A stretch of DNA of 60,449 nucleotides from Bacteroidales bacterium (lineage in GTDB: Bacteria; Bacteroidota; Bacteroidia; Bacteroidales; F082), in contig JAFWRA010000158.1 of the NCBI GenBank assembly GCA_017508895.1, forward strand, positions 1 through 60,449, given 5' to 3'. The notes under the pieces were generated by a model, which saw nothing but the letters and a program-made list of their open reading frames with translations, had not been told where the DNA came from and searched no databases. Position numbers and translations under genes: made by a program. Below are positions 1 through 7,489 of the stretch, in pieces (the first letter of the stretch is position 1; every line of letters starts with the position of its first letter).

Positions 1-1
1 G

Positions 2-1429
2 GTCAAAGCTCCCATCTCGGAACTCACCAAAGAGGCCTTGAAGGACTTTGGCATGGACAACAAGTCGATGCTGAAATCGAAGAACATGTTCGCCCTCGGT
101 ATCGTGATGTACCTGTTCAACCGTGAACTCGACACCGTCTACCGTTATTTCGAGACGAAGTTCAAAGGCAAGGACCAGGTGATCAAGGCCAACCGCACCG
201 TCCTCGACGCCGGTTACCACTACGCCGACACTTGGGAGCTTTTCACCAATACTTATAAGGTGGAAGCCGCCGACCTCGAAAAGGGCAAGTACCGCAACAT
301 CACGGGCAACACCGCCGCAGCTTGGGGTTTGATGGCCGCCAGCGAGAAGTCGGGTCGCCCGCTGTTCCTCGGTTCGTATCCCATCACGCCGGCCACCGAC
401 ATTTTGGCTGAGCTGACCAAATACAAAAACCTCAACGTCAAGGCCTATCAGGCTGAAGACGAAATCGCCGGCATCATGTCGTCGATCGGCGCCGCCTACA
501 CGGGCTGCATGGCCGTGACGACGACCTCTGGCCCTGGCCTCTCGCTGAAGAGCGAAGCCTTGGGTCTGGCCGTGATGACCGAACTGCCGCTCGTCGTCAT
601 CGACGTGCAGCGTGGCGGTCCTTCCACGGGTCTGCCGACCAAGATGGAACAAAGCGACCTGATGCAGGCCCTCTATGGCCGTAATGGTGACGCTCCGCTC
701 GTGGTCATCGCTGCCCGTAGCTCTGCCGGTTGCTTCTACACCGCTTTCGAAGCCGCCCGTATCGCCATGGAGCACATGACTCCCGTCATCATGCTTAGCG
801 ACGGTTCGTTGGGCAACGGCTCCGAGGTGTTCCGTATTCCTCGCATGGCCGACCTGCCGACCATCACGCCTCCTTTGGCCAAGGCCGACGACCCGAACTA
901 TATGCCTTATCGCCGCGACGAGAAATGGCTCCGCCGCGAATGGGCTATTCCGGGCACACCTGGTTTGCGTCACCGCGTGGGCGGTCTGGAAAAGGAAAAC
1001 GGCAAGGGCAACCTGTCGACCAATCCTGAGAACCACCAGATTATGACCGAACTCCGCGAGGAGAAGATCAACCGCGTGGCCAACGACATCCCGCTGCAAG
1101 AAATCTACGGCGACAAGAACGCCGACCTGCTCGTGGTGAGCTGGGGCGGCACCTTCGGCACCGTCCGCACGGCTGTCGAGAAGCTGATGGAAGAAGGCAA
1201 GAGCATCGCCCATGCCCACTTCGACTACATCATGCCGTTGCCGCGCAACACCGAGGAAGTGCTGCAAGGTCACAAGAAGATCGTGGTTTGCGAAATCAAC
1301 CGCGGCCAGTTTGCCAAGTACCTGCGCATGAACTTCCCGGAATACAAGAGCGAACAATATAATAAGGTGCAAGGCCTGCCGTTCACCCTCGGCGAGCTTG
1401 AGGCTAAGTTTAACGACCTTTTAAAATAA
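2..1429 (+). CDS. korA: 2-oxoacid:ferredoxin oxidoreductase, alpha subunit (5' partial)
   Basis: This is the alpha subunit of a 2-oxoglutarate/2-oxoacid:ferredoxin oxidoreductase, which decarboxylates a 2-oxoacid to acyl-CoA and reduces ferredoxin. The frame is open to the left edge of the window, so the N-terminus (the fused gamma-like domain of this family) is cut off; the TTG at 38 is not a credible start. Visible family signatures are the GSYPITPATDI stretch and the QAEDEIAGIMSSIGAAYTG segment that contacts thiamine pyrophosphate, followed by a C-terminal domain ending near IVVCEINRGQFAKYLR. The stop lies 7 nt before korB, so the two subunits form an operon. Which 2-oxoacid is used cannot be read from sequence; 2-oxoglutarate is the usual assignment in Bacteroidales. 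Confidence 0.93.
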   Translation, partial: VKAPISELTKEALKDFGMDNKSMLKSKNMFALGIVMYLFNRELDTVYRYFETKFKGKDQVIKANRTVLDAGYHYADTWELFTNTYKVEAADLEKGKYRNITGNTAAAWGLMAASEKSGRPLFLGSYPITPATDILAELTKYKNLNVKAYQAEDEIAGIMSSIGAAYTGCMAVTTTSGPGLSLKSEALGLAVMTELPLVVIDVQRGGPSTGLPTKMEQSDLMQALYGRNGDAPLVVIAARSSAGCFYTAFEAARIAMEHMTPVIMLSDGSLGNGSEVFRIPRMADLPTITPPLAKADDPNYMPYRRDEKWLRREWAIPGTPGLRHRVGGLEKENGKGNLSTNPENHQIMTELREEKINRVANDIPLQEIYGDKNADLLVVSWGGTFGTVRTAVEKLMEEGKSIAHAHFDYIMPLPRNTEEVLQGHKKIVVCEINRGQFAKYLRMNFPEYKSEQYNKVQGLPFTLGELEAKFNDLLK

Positions 1430-1436
1430 TACGACT

Positions 1437-2468
1437 ATGGAAAATCAGAATATCGAACAAGAGGTCATGCTGACCAAAGAAGATTTTGCAAGCGATCAGG
1501 TGGTGAAATGGTGCCCTGGTTGTGGCGACCACGCCATCTTGAAGGCCGTTCAAGACATTTTCCCGAAGTTGGGTAAGAAGAAGGAAGACATCGTTGTCGT
1601 CAGCGGCATCGGCTGCTCCTCGCGCTTCCCCTACTACATGAACACTTACGGTTTCCATAGCATCCACGGTCGTGCCGCCGCTGCCGCCACTGGCGTGAAG
1701 CTGGCCAATCCGAACCTCAGTGTGTGGATGATCACCGGCGATGGCGACTGCACCGCCATCGGTGGCAACCACTTCATCCACGCCTGCCGTCGTAACATCG
1801 ACATCAACCTGATCCTGTTCAACAACCGTATCTACGGTATGACCAAGGGTCAGTTCTCGCCCTGTACCTTCCGTGGCACGAAGACCAAGACTTCGCCGCA
1901 AGGTACTTACGAAGACCCGTTCAATCCTGGCGAACTCGCCATCGGCGCCAAGGCCACTTTCTTCGCCCGTGGCGTTGACATCAACCCGAAGGAACTGAGC
2001 GAAATCTTCATGGAGTCGTACAAGCACGATGGTATCGCCGTGACCGAAGTCCTGCAAAACTGCATGATTTTCTCGAATGGCGTTCACGAAAACATCACCG
2101 GCAAGGACGTCCGCGACGACATGCAAGTGAAGTGCGTACACGGCCAGCCCTTGATTTTCGGCAAGAACCGCGACAAGGGTATCATGCTGAAGGACAACCA
2201 TCTCGAAGTCGTCACCATTGGTGAAAACGGCATCACCGAGAAGGACATCCTCGTCCACGACAAGACCACCGAGGACACGGGTATCCACATGATGCTGGCA
2301 CACATGATGCCGCCTCATTTCCCCGTGGCCATCGGCGTCATCCGCGACGTGAAAGCCCCGACCTTTAACGACAGCCTCTTGGAAGTCATTGAAAACGAGA
2401 AGGCCAACTCGAAGATCAAGAACATGGACGACCTGCTCAACAGCGGCTCGACTTGGACGATTGAATAA
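1437..2468 (+). CDS. korB: 2-oxoacid:ferredoxin oxidoreductase, beta subunit
   Basis: The 343-residue beta subunit is the partner of the upstream alpha subunit and carries the thiamine pyrophosphate and cluster-binding determinants. The motif WCPGCGDHAIL at residues 25-35 supplies Cys26 and Cys29. The GDGDCTAIGG stretch near residue 102 is the TPP/Mg motif, and NNRIYGMTKGQ follows it. The length is normal for stand-alone KorB. The ATG at 1437 is 7 nt downstream of korA, and an intrinsic terminator follows about 70 nt after the stop, so the operon ends here. A large reverse-strand reading frame over the gene is a codon-bias shadow. Confidence 0.95.
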   Translation: MENQNIEQEVMLTKEDFASDQVVKWCPGCGDHAILKAVQDIFPKLGKKKEDIVVVSGIGCSSRFPYYMNTYGFHSIHGRAAAAATGVKLANPNLSVWMITGDGDCTAIGGNHFIHACRRNIDINLILFNNRIYGMTKGQFSPCTFRGTKTKTSPQGTYEDPFNPGELAIGAKATFFARGVDINPKELSEIFMESYKHDGIAVTEVLQNCMIFSNGVHENITGKDVRDDMQVKCVHGQPLIFGKNRDKGIMLKDNHLEVVTIGENGITEKDILVHDKTTEDTGIHMMLAHMMPPHFPVAIGVIRDVKAPTFNDSLLEVIENEKANSKIKNMDDLLNSGSTWTIE

Positions 2469-2536
2469 GCCAAGGTCCTTGAGCTTGTCGAAGGGCCGAC
2501 TGATAAAAGGCATCGACTGGCCGACCTTAAAAACTG

Positions 2537-2569
2537 AAAAATCCCGCTCGTTTGGGCGGGATTTTTTTT
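2537..2569 (+). terminator. Intrinsic terminator after korAB
   Basis: Perfect inverted repeat with arm AAAAATCCCGC (from 2537), a short loop, and GCGGGATTTTT, running into a T tract ending at 2569. It ends the korAB transcript and separates it from the repeat array that follows. Confidence 0.9.
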
Positions 2570-2585
2570 GTCTGAAAAAAAGTTC

Positions 2586-2695
2586 TTGCCTATGAATCTG
2601 GCAAATTTTGACCTATTTTTGCCTATGAATTGTGCAAGTTTTAGTAATTCTTGCCTATGAATTAGGAAAAATTTTGCTTATTATTGCCTATGAAT
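2586..2695. repeat. Four periodic copies of TTGCCTATGAAT
   Basis: The 12-mer TTGCCTATGAAT occurs exactly at 2586-2597, 2619-2630, 2651-2662 and 2684-2695, with steps of 33, 32 and 33 nt (about three helical turns). Copy 1 continues as a palindrome (TTGCC...GGCAA). The other copies keep degraded right arms (GCAAG, GGAAAA, GGGAAA). The array lies between the korAB terminator and the AAA/DUF4143 gene, and the last copy covers the expected -33 region of that gene's promoter. It looks like a multi-site operator or a decayed palindromic repeat. The function is inferred. Confidence 0.75.
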
Positions 2696-2707
2696 TGGGA
2701 AAATATG

Positions 2708-2715
2708 TATCTTTG
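2708..2715 (+). promoter_or_regulatory. Bacteroidetes -7 element for the DUF4143 ATPase
   Basis: TATCTTTG matches the TAnnTTTG consensus, 26 nt before the ATG at 2742. A TTG at 2684-2686, 21 nt upstream, could be the -33 element and lies inside the fourth repeat copy. Confidence 0.7.
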
Positions 2716-2741
2716 CAGTCTGAAAAACAAATAGATATACA

Positions 2742-4097
2742 ATGTTTAATCGGATAGCCATAAAACAGATGCGCCAATGGAGCGAAAGAAGTCCCCACAA
2801 ACCTCTTGTTATTCGAGGGGCAAGGCAGGTGGGGAAGAGCACTCTTGTGAGGGAATTTGGCAAGGAATTCGACATTTTCATTGAGGTCAATCTTGAGTTG
2901 TCGGAGGATGCCGAAATCTTCACTCGAACTGACGATGTGCTTGAAATCTGGCAGTTTTTGTGTTTGCGCAACCATGTCGTTTCCGACAAGGACAAGCGTA
3001 TGTTACTCTTCATCGACGAAATTCAGGAAGTGCCGCAGGCCGTGGCCTTGTTGCGCTATTTCTATGAGAAAATGCCTTGGTTGTATGTCGTTACGGCGGG
3101 TAGTCGGCTGCAAAGTCTGCTCAAACAGCGCGTTTCGTTTCCAGTGGCGCGAGTGGAATACCTGAACTTGCGCCCGTTCTCGTTCATGGAATACCTCAAC
3201 GCAGTTGAGGGCGAGGCTTGGTGCGAGATGGTTCGGCAGTTAAAGGTGTCGGCGGTGATGCACCCAAAAATGATTGGCCATTTTAATCAATACGCGCTCA
3301 TTGGCGGTATGCCCGAAGTGGTTTCCAATTATGTGCAATACCATGACATTGAGCGACTTTCACCGATTTTCAATTCTTTGCTGAAAGGATACAATGAGGA
3401 TGTGGAGCGATATGCCAAAAACAATGAACAGGTGCGCGTTATCCGCCATTTGTTGGAAACGGCTTGGTTTTCGGCTGCCGAAGCCATTGCTATGAATAAT
3501 TTTGGCAATAGCAGTTATACCAGCAAGCAGATTCACGATGCAATGGATTGTCTTGAAAGGGCTTATATCCTGTCATTAGACTATCCCATTACCACGACTT
3601 CTGCGCCAGCCATCCCAGCATTGCGTCGTGCCCCTAAACTCATCATGGTGGATAGTGGCATTACCAATTTTGTGGCCGACATACAAATAGAATACCTTCA
3701 AAACAAGGACTTGCTTGACACTTGGCGTGGTCGTGCTGCCGAACAGATTGTGGCACAAGAACTTCGGGTGTTGTTGGATAACAAGTTCCAAGAGAAGCAG
3801 TATTATTGGGTGCGCGACAAGAAAGGTACCACGGCGGAGATTGACTTCATTTGGCAGCAGAACGCGCAGATCATCCCAATCGAAGTGAAGACGGGGCTTC
3901 ATTCGCATCTTCGGTCGCTGCATAGTTTTGTCAATACGGCCGACCGACACGTTACGGCTGTGCGTTTCTGGAGTGGTGAGTTCAGCGTTCAGGACACTTT
4001 CACTCCCGAACCAGAAAGGCGGCCTTATCGGTTGATCAATGTGCCGTTTTATTATATTGGGCAACTGGAGGAGATTTTGCGAGAGAATATGGTTTAA
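2742..4097 (+). CDS. AAA-family ATPase with C-terminal DUF4143
   Basis: A 451-residue protein of the AAA_14/DUF4143 family that is abundant in Bacteroidales. The Walker A motif GARQVGKST is at residues 26-34 and Walker B LLFIDEIQEV ends around residue 97. The C-terminal DUF4143 region holds an EIDFIW...IPIEVKTG segment near residues 366-385, which resembles the acidic/lysine core of the PD-(D/E)XK nuclease fold. The biological role of the family is not settled; mobile-element or defence roles have been proposed. It stands alone with its own promoter and sits behind the periodic repeat array, which may regulate it or mark a past insertion. Confidence 0.88.
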   Translation: MFNRIAIKQMRQWSERSPHKPLVIRGARQVGKSTLVREFGKEFDIFIEVNLELSEDAEIFTRTDDVLEIWQFLCLRNHVVSDKDKRMLLFIDEIQEVPQAVALLRYFYEKMPWLYVVTAGSRLQSLLKQRVSFPVARVEYLNLRPFSFMEYLNAVEGEAWCEMVRQLKVSAVMHPKMIGHFNQYALIGGMPEVVSNYVQYHDIERLSPIFNSLLKGYNEDVERYAKNNEQVRVIRHLLETAWFSAAEAIAMNNFGNSSYTSKQIHDAMDCLERAYILSLDYPITTTSAPAIPALRRAPKLIMVDSGITNFVADIQIEYLQNKDLLDTWRGRAAEQIVAQELRVLLDNKFQEKQYYWVRDKKGTTAEIDFIWQQNAQIIPIEVKTGLHSHLRSLHSFVNTADRHVTAVRFWSGEFSVQDTFTPEPERRPYRLINVPFYYIGQLEEILRENMV

Positions 4098-4103
4098 GTT
4101 TAT

Positions 4104-4111
4104 TATTTTTG
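4104..4111 (+). promoter_or_regulatory. -7 element before the 169-aa membrane protein
   Basis: TATTTTTG lies 20 nt before the ATG at 4132 and just after the ATPase stop. It supports the start at 4132 rather than an upstream in-frame start inside the ATPase gene. Confidence 0.6.
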
Positions 4112-4131
4112 CAATCGTAAAACAATCACCC

Positions 4132-4641
4132 ATGAACGAAGAACAGAAAAAAAACGAAAAGGAATTTGTCCCTAATCCAGACGGATACACATTTATAATT
4201 TGTCCATTAGAAAAAGTGTTTTATTTGTTTGTTGTCGCAATGATAATACCGTTAGGTTTTGTCCGCTCTTTGAACAATGAATGGATGATTGCTGTCTTAT
4301 GGATTGTTGGTTTCTTCATAATGTTCTTGTTGGCTCATAAACTTGCAGAAGCCAAAGTCAATATTAAGCTGTCCGACCTTGGATTGGAACAGAGGAGGTT
4401 GTCTGGTTCGAAACTTGTTCCGGAGTATCGGTTAATCAGGTGGACAGATATAGAAAAGTTCTATAATTATGGCATTAGTTCTAGAATTGTTCCGAAGGAA
4501 GGCTCGGATTTGCGCCTGTCACCACCCGTTTTCTCATTGTTTGAGAAACAAGAATCAAATAGAGATAACTATTATGCTTTTGAGAACGAGCTGTTCAAAA
4601 TGACCAAACAACACGGAATCGAAGCTCTTGTCGGAAAATGA
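4132..4641 (+). CDS. Hypothetical two-helix membrane protein
   Basis: I do not recognise this 169-residue protein. After a charged N-terminus come two hydrophobic helices, roughly residues 20-40 and 46-65 (VFYLFVVAMIIPLGFV and IAVLWIVGFFIMFLL). A soluble C-terminal half follows with a W-T-D-I-E-K-F stretch and alternating hydrophobic residues. That layout, a two-helix hairpin plus a small beta domain, resembles bacterial PH-like membrane proteins, but no diagnostic motif is visible. The ATG at 4132 was chosen because a -7 promoter element lies just upstream and the longer frame would overlap the ATPase gene. It is probably monocistronic. Confidence 0.6.
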   Translation: MNEEQKKNEKEFVPNPDGYTFIICPLEKVFYLFVVAMIIPLGFVRSLNNEWMIAVLWIVGFFIMFLLAHKLAEAKVNIKLSDLGLEQRRLSGSKLVPEYRLIRWTDIEKFYNYGISSRIVPKEGSDLRLSPPVFSLFEKQESNRDNYYAFENELFKMTKQHGIEALVGK

Positions 4642-4692
4642 ATTGAGCATGATGTGCATCGGGCGTTTTTTGGATAGCGTCGAGCAAACCAT

Positions 4693-4700
4693 TATTTTTG
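4693..4700 (+). promoter_or_regulatory. -7 element before the flavin reductase gene
   Basis: TATTTTTG followed by C, 51 nt before the ATG at 4752. It overlaps an in-frame TTG at 4698, which argues against that TTG as the start. Confidence 0.6.
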
Positions 4701-4718
4701 CACCATAGTAAGTTTTCA

Positions 4719-4749
4719 CTCCTAACTCCTAACTATCAACTCCTAACTG
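4719..4749. repeat. CTCCTAACT word repeat in a 5' leader
   Basis: The leader of the flavin reductase gene contains CTCCTAACT at its start, CTCCTAACT again at its end, and an ATCAACTCC link between them. Similar ACTC/AAC words recur in the gap at 28319-28366. The role is unknown; it could be simple-sequence expansion or a dispersed repeat. Confidence 0.55.
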
Positions 4750-4751
4750 AT

Positions 4752-5318
4752 ATGAAAATCCCCTTCAAACCTGGAACCCTGATTTATCCCTTGCCCGCCG
4801 TGATGGTCACCTGCGGCGACTGCGAGGAAAACTACAATATTATCACCATCGGCTGGACGGGAACGATTTGCTCCGACCCGCCCATGTGCTACATCTCCGT
4901 CCGCAAGGAACGCCACTCGCACGAACTCATCATGAAAAACAAGGAGTTCGTCATCAACTTGACGACGGAGGAATTGGCCGCTGCCACGGATTGGTGCGGC
5001 GTGCGCTCAGGCCGTGACTACAACAAGTTCAAGCAGATGCACTTGCACACCGAGCCTGCCCAAATCGTAAAGGCCCCTTTGATTGCCGAATCACCGTTGA
5101 GCATCGAGTGCAAGGTGGTGGAGGTGAAGGAATTGGGCTCACATGATATGTTCATCGCCGAGGTGGTGGCCGTCAATGCGGAAGAAAAACTCATCGACAA
5201 GGGCACGGGCGCGTTCCAACTCAACCACGCCAAGCCTTTGGCCTATTCCCACGGCAAATATTACGGCCTTGGTGAGAAGATCGGCGGATTTGGTTTTTCG
5301 GTGAAGAAAAAGAAATGA
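4752..5318 (+). CDS. Flavin reductase family protein (FMN-binding split barrel)
   Basis: This 188-residue protein belongs to the flavin reductase-like, FMN-binding family. Features are an N-terminal PLPAVMVTCGD stretch, an IITIGWTGTICSDPPMCYISVR segment typical of the FMN-contacting strands, and a KEFVINL strand. Members reduce flavins or use bound FMN in oxidoreductions; the substrate here is unknown. The start ATG at 4752 was chosen over an upstream TTG that lies within the promoter. Its TGA overlaps the ATG of tilS (ATGA), so the two genes are translationally coupled. Confidence 0.85.
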   Translation: MKIPFKPGTLIYPLPAVMVTCGDCEENYNIITIGWTGTICSDPPMCYISVRKERHSHELIMKNKEFVINLTTEELAAATDWCGVRSGRDYNKFKQMHLHTEPAQIVKAPLIAESPLSIECKVVEVKELGSHDMFIAEVVAVNAEEKLIDKGTGAFQLNHAKPLAYSHGKYYGLGEKIGGFGFSVKKKK

Positions 5319-6658
5319 CCATGCTCGAGCAGTTTCAGGCATATATTAATAGGTATAACTTGATTGTCGAGGGCGAAAAGATTATTCTTGCCCTCAGCGG
5401 CGGCATCGATTCCATGGTTCTGGCGGATTTGTTGCTGAAAGCCAAGGTGGAGTTTGTCGCGGCGCATTGCAATTTCCATTTGCGCGGCGAGGAATCTGAT
5501 GGCGATGAGAAATTTGTTCGCAAGTTTGCTGAAAAGTGTGGAATTCAATGCTTTGTGAAGCATTTTGAGACCGAAAAATATGCCGCTAAATTTGGCATCT
5601 CCATTGAGATGGCTGCCCGAGATTTGCGATATGTCTGGTTTGAGCAGTTGAGACAGCAGTTGGGTTATGACAAAATCGGTGTAGCCCACCATGCCGACGA
5701 CCAAGCCGAGACTTTTTTCATCAACCTGTTGCGCGGCGCAGGCCTCAACGGGCTGAAAGGCATGAAGCCACAAAATGGCGTGATCATTCGTCCATTGTTG
5801 TGGGCTTCGCGTGAACAAATTCGAAAGTATGCTGTTGAGAATCATATCGTTTGGCGGGAAGACCATACCAATGCAGAGTCGGTGTATCTCCGAAACAAAA
5901 TCCGTAATCAATTACTACCTGCGTTTGATGAGTTGCTTCCTGAAGCACGTCAAGGCTTGTATAAGTCTTTGGAGCATCTTGCTTCGGAGAATGGACTATA
6001 CAGAGAATTGCTGCAAGAGAAGTTGCATCAAATCATCAAGTGTAACGGTGAAATCCAAAGCATTCCTCATTCAGCATTCAGCATTCCTCATTCAGCATTC
6101 CAATTATTGTTTGAATGGTTAAGAGAATATGGTTTTAACACCGACCAATGCCACTTCATTTATGATGCCATTGGAACGGGTGTCGGAAATCAATATTGCT
6201 CAGCAACGCATCGATTGGTTATCGGTAGAGATGAATTGCAACTTTTTGAAATTAAGGGAGATTCAAATGAGGAAATCCAAATCGAAATAGGAGAGGAGGA
6301 AATTCTTTCTCCTGTCCATCTTTGTTTTGCCAAGTTGGAGAAAACTCCCGATTTCGTCATCGACAAGTCCCCCAATGTAGCGCAACTGGATTTCAACAAA
6401 CTGAAGTTTCCCTTAACCTTGCGCCGTTGGCGCCACGGCGACCGTTTTCATCCATTGGGTATGAAAGGCTCCAAACTGTTAAGTGATTTCTTTGTGGATC
6501 AGAAATTTACGGAATGGCAAAAACGGAATGTTTGGCTCTTGGTTTCCGCTGATGGCAACATCCTTTGGGTGGTCGGATATCGCATTGATGAGCGATATAA
6601 GGTTACGATTTCAACAAAAACTATATTTCTTTGCAAACAGACTCAGGTAGATAGATAA
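5315..6658 (+). CDS. tilS: tRNA(Ile)-lysidine synthase
   Basis: TilS attaches lysine to C34 of the tRNA(Ile2) CAU anticodon and is essential in most bacteria. The 447-residue product has the PP-loop SGGIDS at residues 28-33, the HHADDQAETFF segment, and a C-terminal substrate-binding domain containing RRWRHGDRFHPLGMKG. Between catalytic and C-terminal domains is an odd stretch encoding a seven-residue repeat (SIPHSAF twice, around residues 250-263), made by a tandem 21-bp DNA repeat. The ATG at 5315 overlaps the preceding stop; an alternative ATG lies 6 nt downstream. Confidence 0.93.
   Translation: MTMLEQFQAYINRYNLIVEGEKIILALSGGIDSMVLADLLLKAKVEFVAAHCNFHLRGEESDGDEKFVRKFAEKCGIQCFVKHFETEKYAAKFGISIEMAARDLRYVWFEQLRQQLGYDKIGVAHHADDQAETFFINLLRGAGLNGLKGMKPQNGVIIRPLLWASREQIRKYAVENHIVWREDHTNAESVYLRNKIRNQLLPAFDELLPEARQGLYKSLEHLASENGLYRELLQEKLHQIIKCNGEIQSIPHSAFSIPHSAFQLLFEWLREYGFNTDQCHFIYDAIGTGVGNQYCSATHRLVIGRDELQLFEIKGDSNEEIQIEIGEEEILSPVHLCFAKLEKTPDFVIDKSPNVAQLDFNKLKFPLTLRRWRHGDRFHPLGMKGSKLLSDFFVDQKFTEWQKRNVWLLVSADGNILWVVGYRIDERYKVTISTKTIFLCKQTQVDR
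6061..6100. repeat. Tandem 21-bp repeat inside tilS
   Basis: CATTCCTCATTCAGCATTC occurs at 6061-6079 and again at 6082-6100, a 21-bp period that keeps the tilS reading frame. The 15-mer CTCATTCAGCATTCC also occurs at 28291-28305 in non-coding DNA, so the unit appears to be a dispersed repeat and not native tilS sequence. Confidence 0.8.
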
Positions 6659-6664
6659 TTTTTC

Positions 6665-6672
6665 TATTTTTG
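6665..6672 (+). promoter_or_regulatory. -7 element before the hepT/mntA pair
   Basis: TATTTTTG followed by C, 18 nt before the ATG at 6691, immediately after the tilS stop. Confidence 0.6.
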
Positions 6673-6690
6673 CAGATTAAATATACTGTA

Positions 6691-7140
6691 ATGGATAACA
6701 CTTTGCCGAGATGGGAACAGAAACTGAATAGCTACCGAAAGGCTTTGAGCCGTTTGGCAGAGGTGGTCAATGTAATGAAGGTTCGGCAATTAAATGATTT
6801 TGAGGCTGATGGCTTGATTCAGCGGTTTGAGTTTACCTTCGAATTGGCTTGGAAGCTGATGAAAAGTTATGCGGATTATCAAGGTACAGACAAGGAAATC
6901 ATGGGCTCAAGAGATGCAGTCCGGTGGGCTTTCGAAAATAAGTTGATTGAGGATAGTGATGTTTGGATGGAAATGATAAAACGCAGAAATGATACTTCAC
7001 ATAACTATGATGAAGATACAGCTGCTGATGTTATAGTGCGTGTAAAAGATGTTTATTTTCAAGCGTTTGTGCGTTATTATGAAAGAATGAACAATCTGTC
7101 TGGTTATAAATCTGCCGATTTGTTCACCCAATCTGAGTAA
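6691..7140 (+). CDS. hepT: HepT-like HEPN toxin / nucleotidyltransferase substrate-binding protein
   Basis: The 149-residue product matches the HI0074 family of all-helical HEPN proteins, the HepT half of HepT/MntA toxin-antitoxin pairs. The RNase-type motif R-x4-H-x-Y is present at Arg99, His104 and Tyr106 (RNDTSHNY). In characterised pairs the toxin is neutralised when its partner adds AMP to this tyrosine. The gene directly abuts the next reading frame (stop 7140, start 7141), in the classical hepT-mntA order. The start at 6691 fits the promoter. Activity as a toxin is inferred from family and context. Confidence 0.82.
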   Translation: MDNTLPRWEQKLNSYRKALSRLAEVVNVMKVRQLNDFEADGLIQRFEFTFELAWKLMKSYADYQGTDKEIMGSRDAVRWAFENKLIEDSDVWMEMIKRRNDTSHNYDEDTAADVIVRVKDVYFQAFVRYYERMNNLSGYKSADLFTQSE

Positions 7141-7461
7141 ATGATGGAGTTTGGACTTAAAGATAATGAGATCAGCGCCTTGCGTGAGACTTTGGCTTCG
7201 ATTCCCGAAGTCGAGGAAGCTATTATCTATGGTTCACGTGCAAGAGGTACGAACAAAGTGGCTTCGGATATAGATATTACATTGAAAGGCAGTAATTTGA
7301 CTTATCTTCAATTGGCTCTCCTTGACGCTAAGATTGATGATTTGTATCTGCCATATTTTGTTGATCTAAGTCTTTACTCTATGCTTCGAAATGAGGATTT
7401 AATTGAGAGTATTGAGCGGGAAGGTAAAGTGTTGTATAGAATCGAAAAAGCAATTAATTAA
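7141..7461 (+). CDS. mntA: MntA-like minimal nucleotidyltransferase (antitoxin)
   Basis: A 106-residue minimal nucleotidyltransferase (HI0073/MntA family). The defining GSx10DxD motif is intact: Gly31-Ser32 followed by Asp43 and Asp45 (GSRARGTNKVASDID). MntA proteins AMPylate the tyrosine of the HEPN partner. It starts with the nucleotide after the hepT stop, so the pair is co-translated. The start could be either of two tandem ATGs (7141 or 7144). Confidence 0.82.
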   Translation: MMEFGLKDNEISALRETLASIPEVEEAIIYGSRARGTNKVASDIDITLKGSNLTYLQLALLDAKIDDLYLPYFVDLSLYSMLRNEDLIESIEREGKVLYRIEKAIN

Positions 7462-7489
7462 TTCACTGAAAATTAAATAATTAACTTAT

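Noticed and set aside
1410..2513. 367-codon reverse-strand frame over korB
   Set aside because: It mirrors a strongly coding plus-strand gene, has no recognisable domain, and comes from codon bias.
2586..2695. CRISPR array
   Set aside because: Repeats are only 12 nt, spacing sequence is itself partly conserved and A/T-rich, and no cas gene is near.
6691..7461. Kanamycin-type or sugar nucleotidyltransferase
   Set aside because: The 106-residue protein has only the minimal GSx10DxD core and pairs with a HEPN protein.
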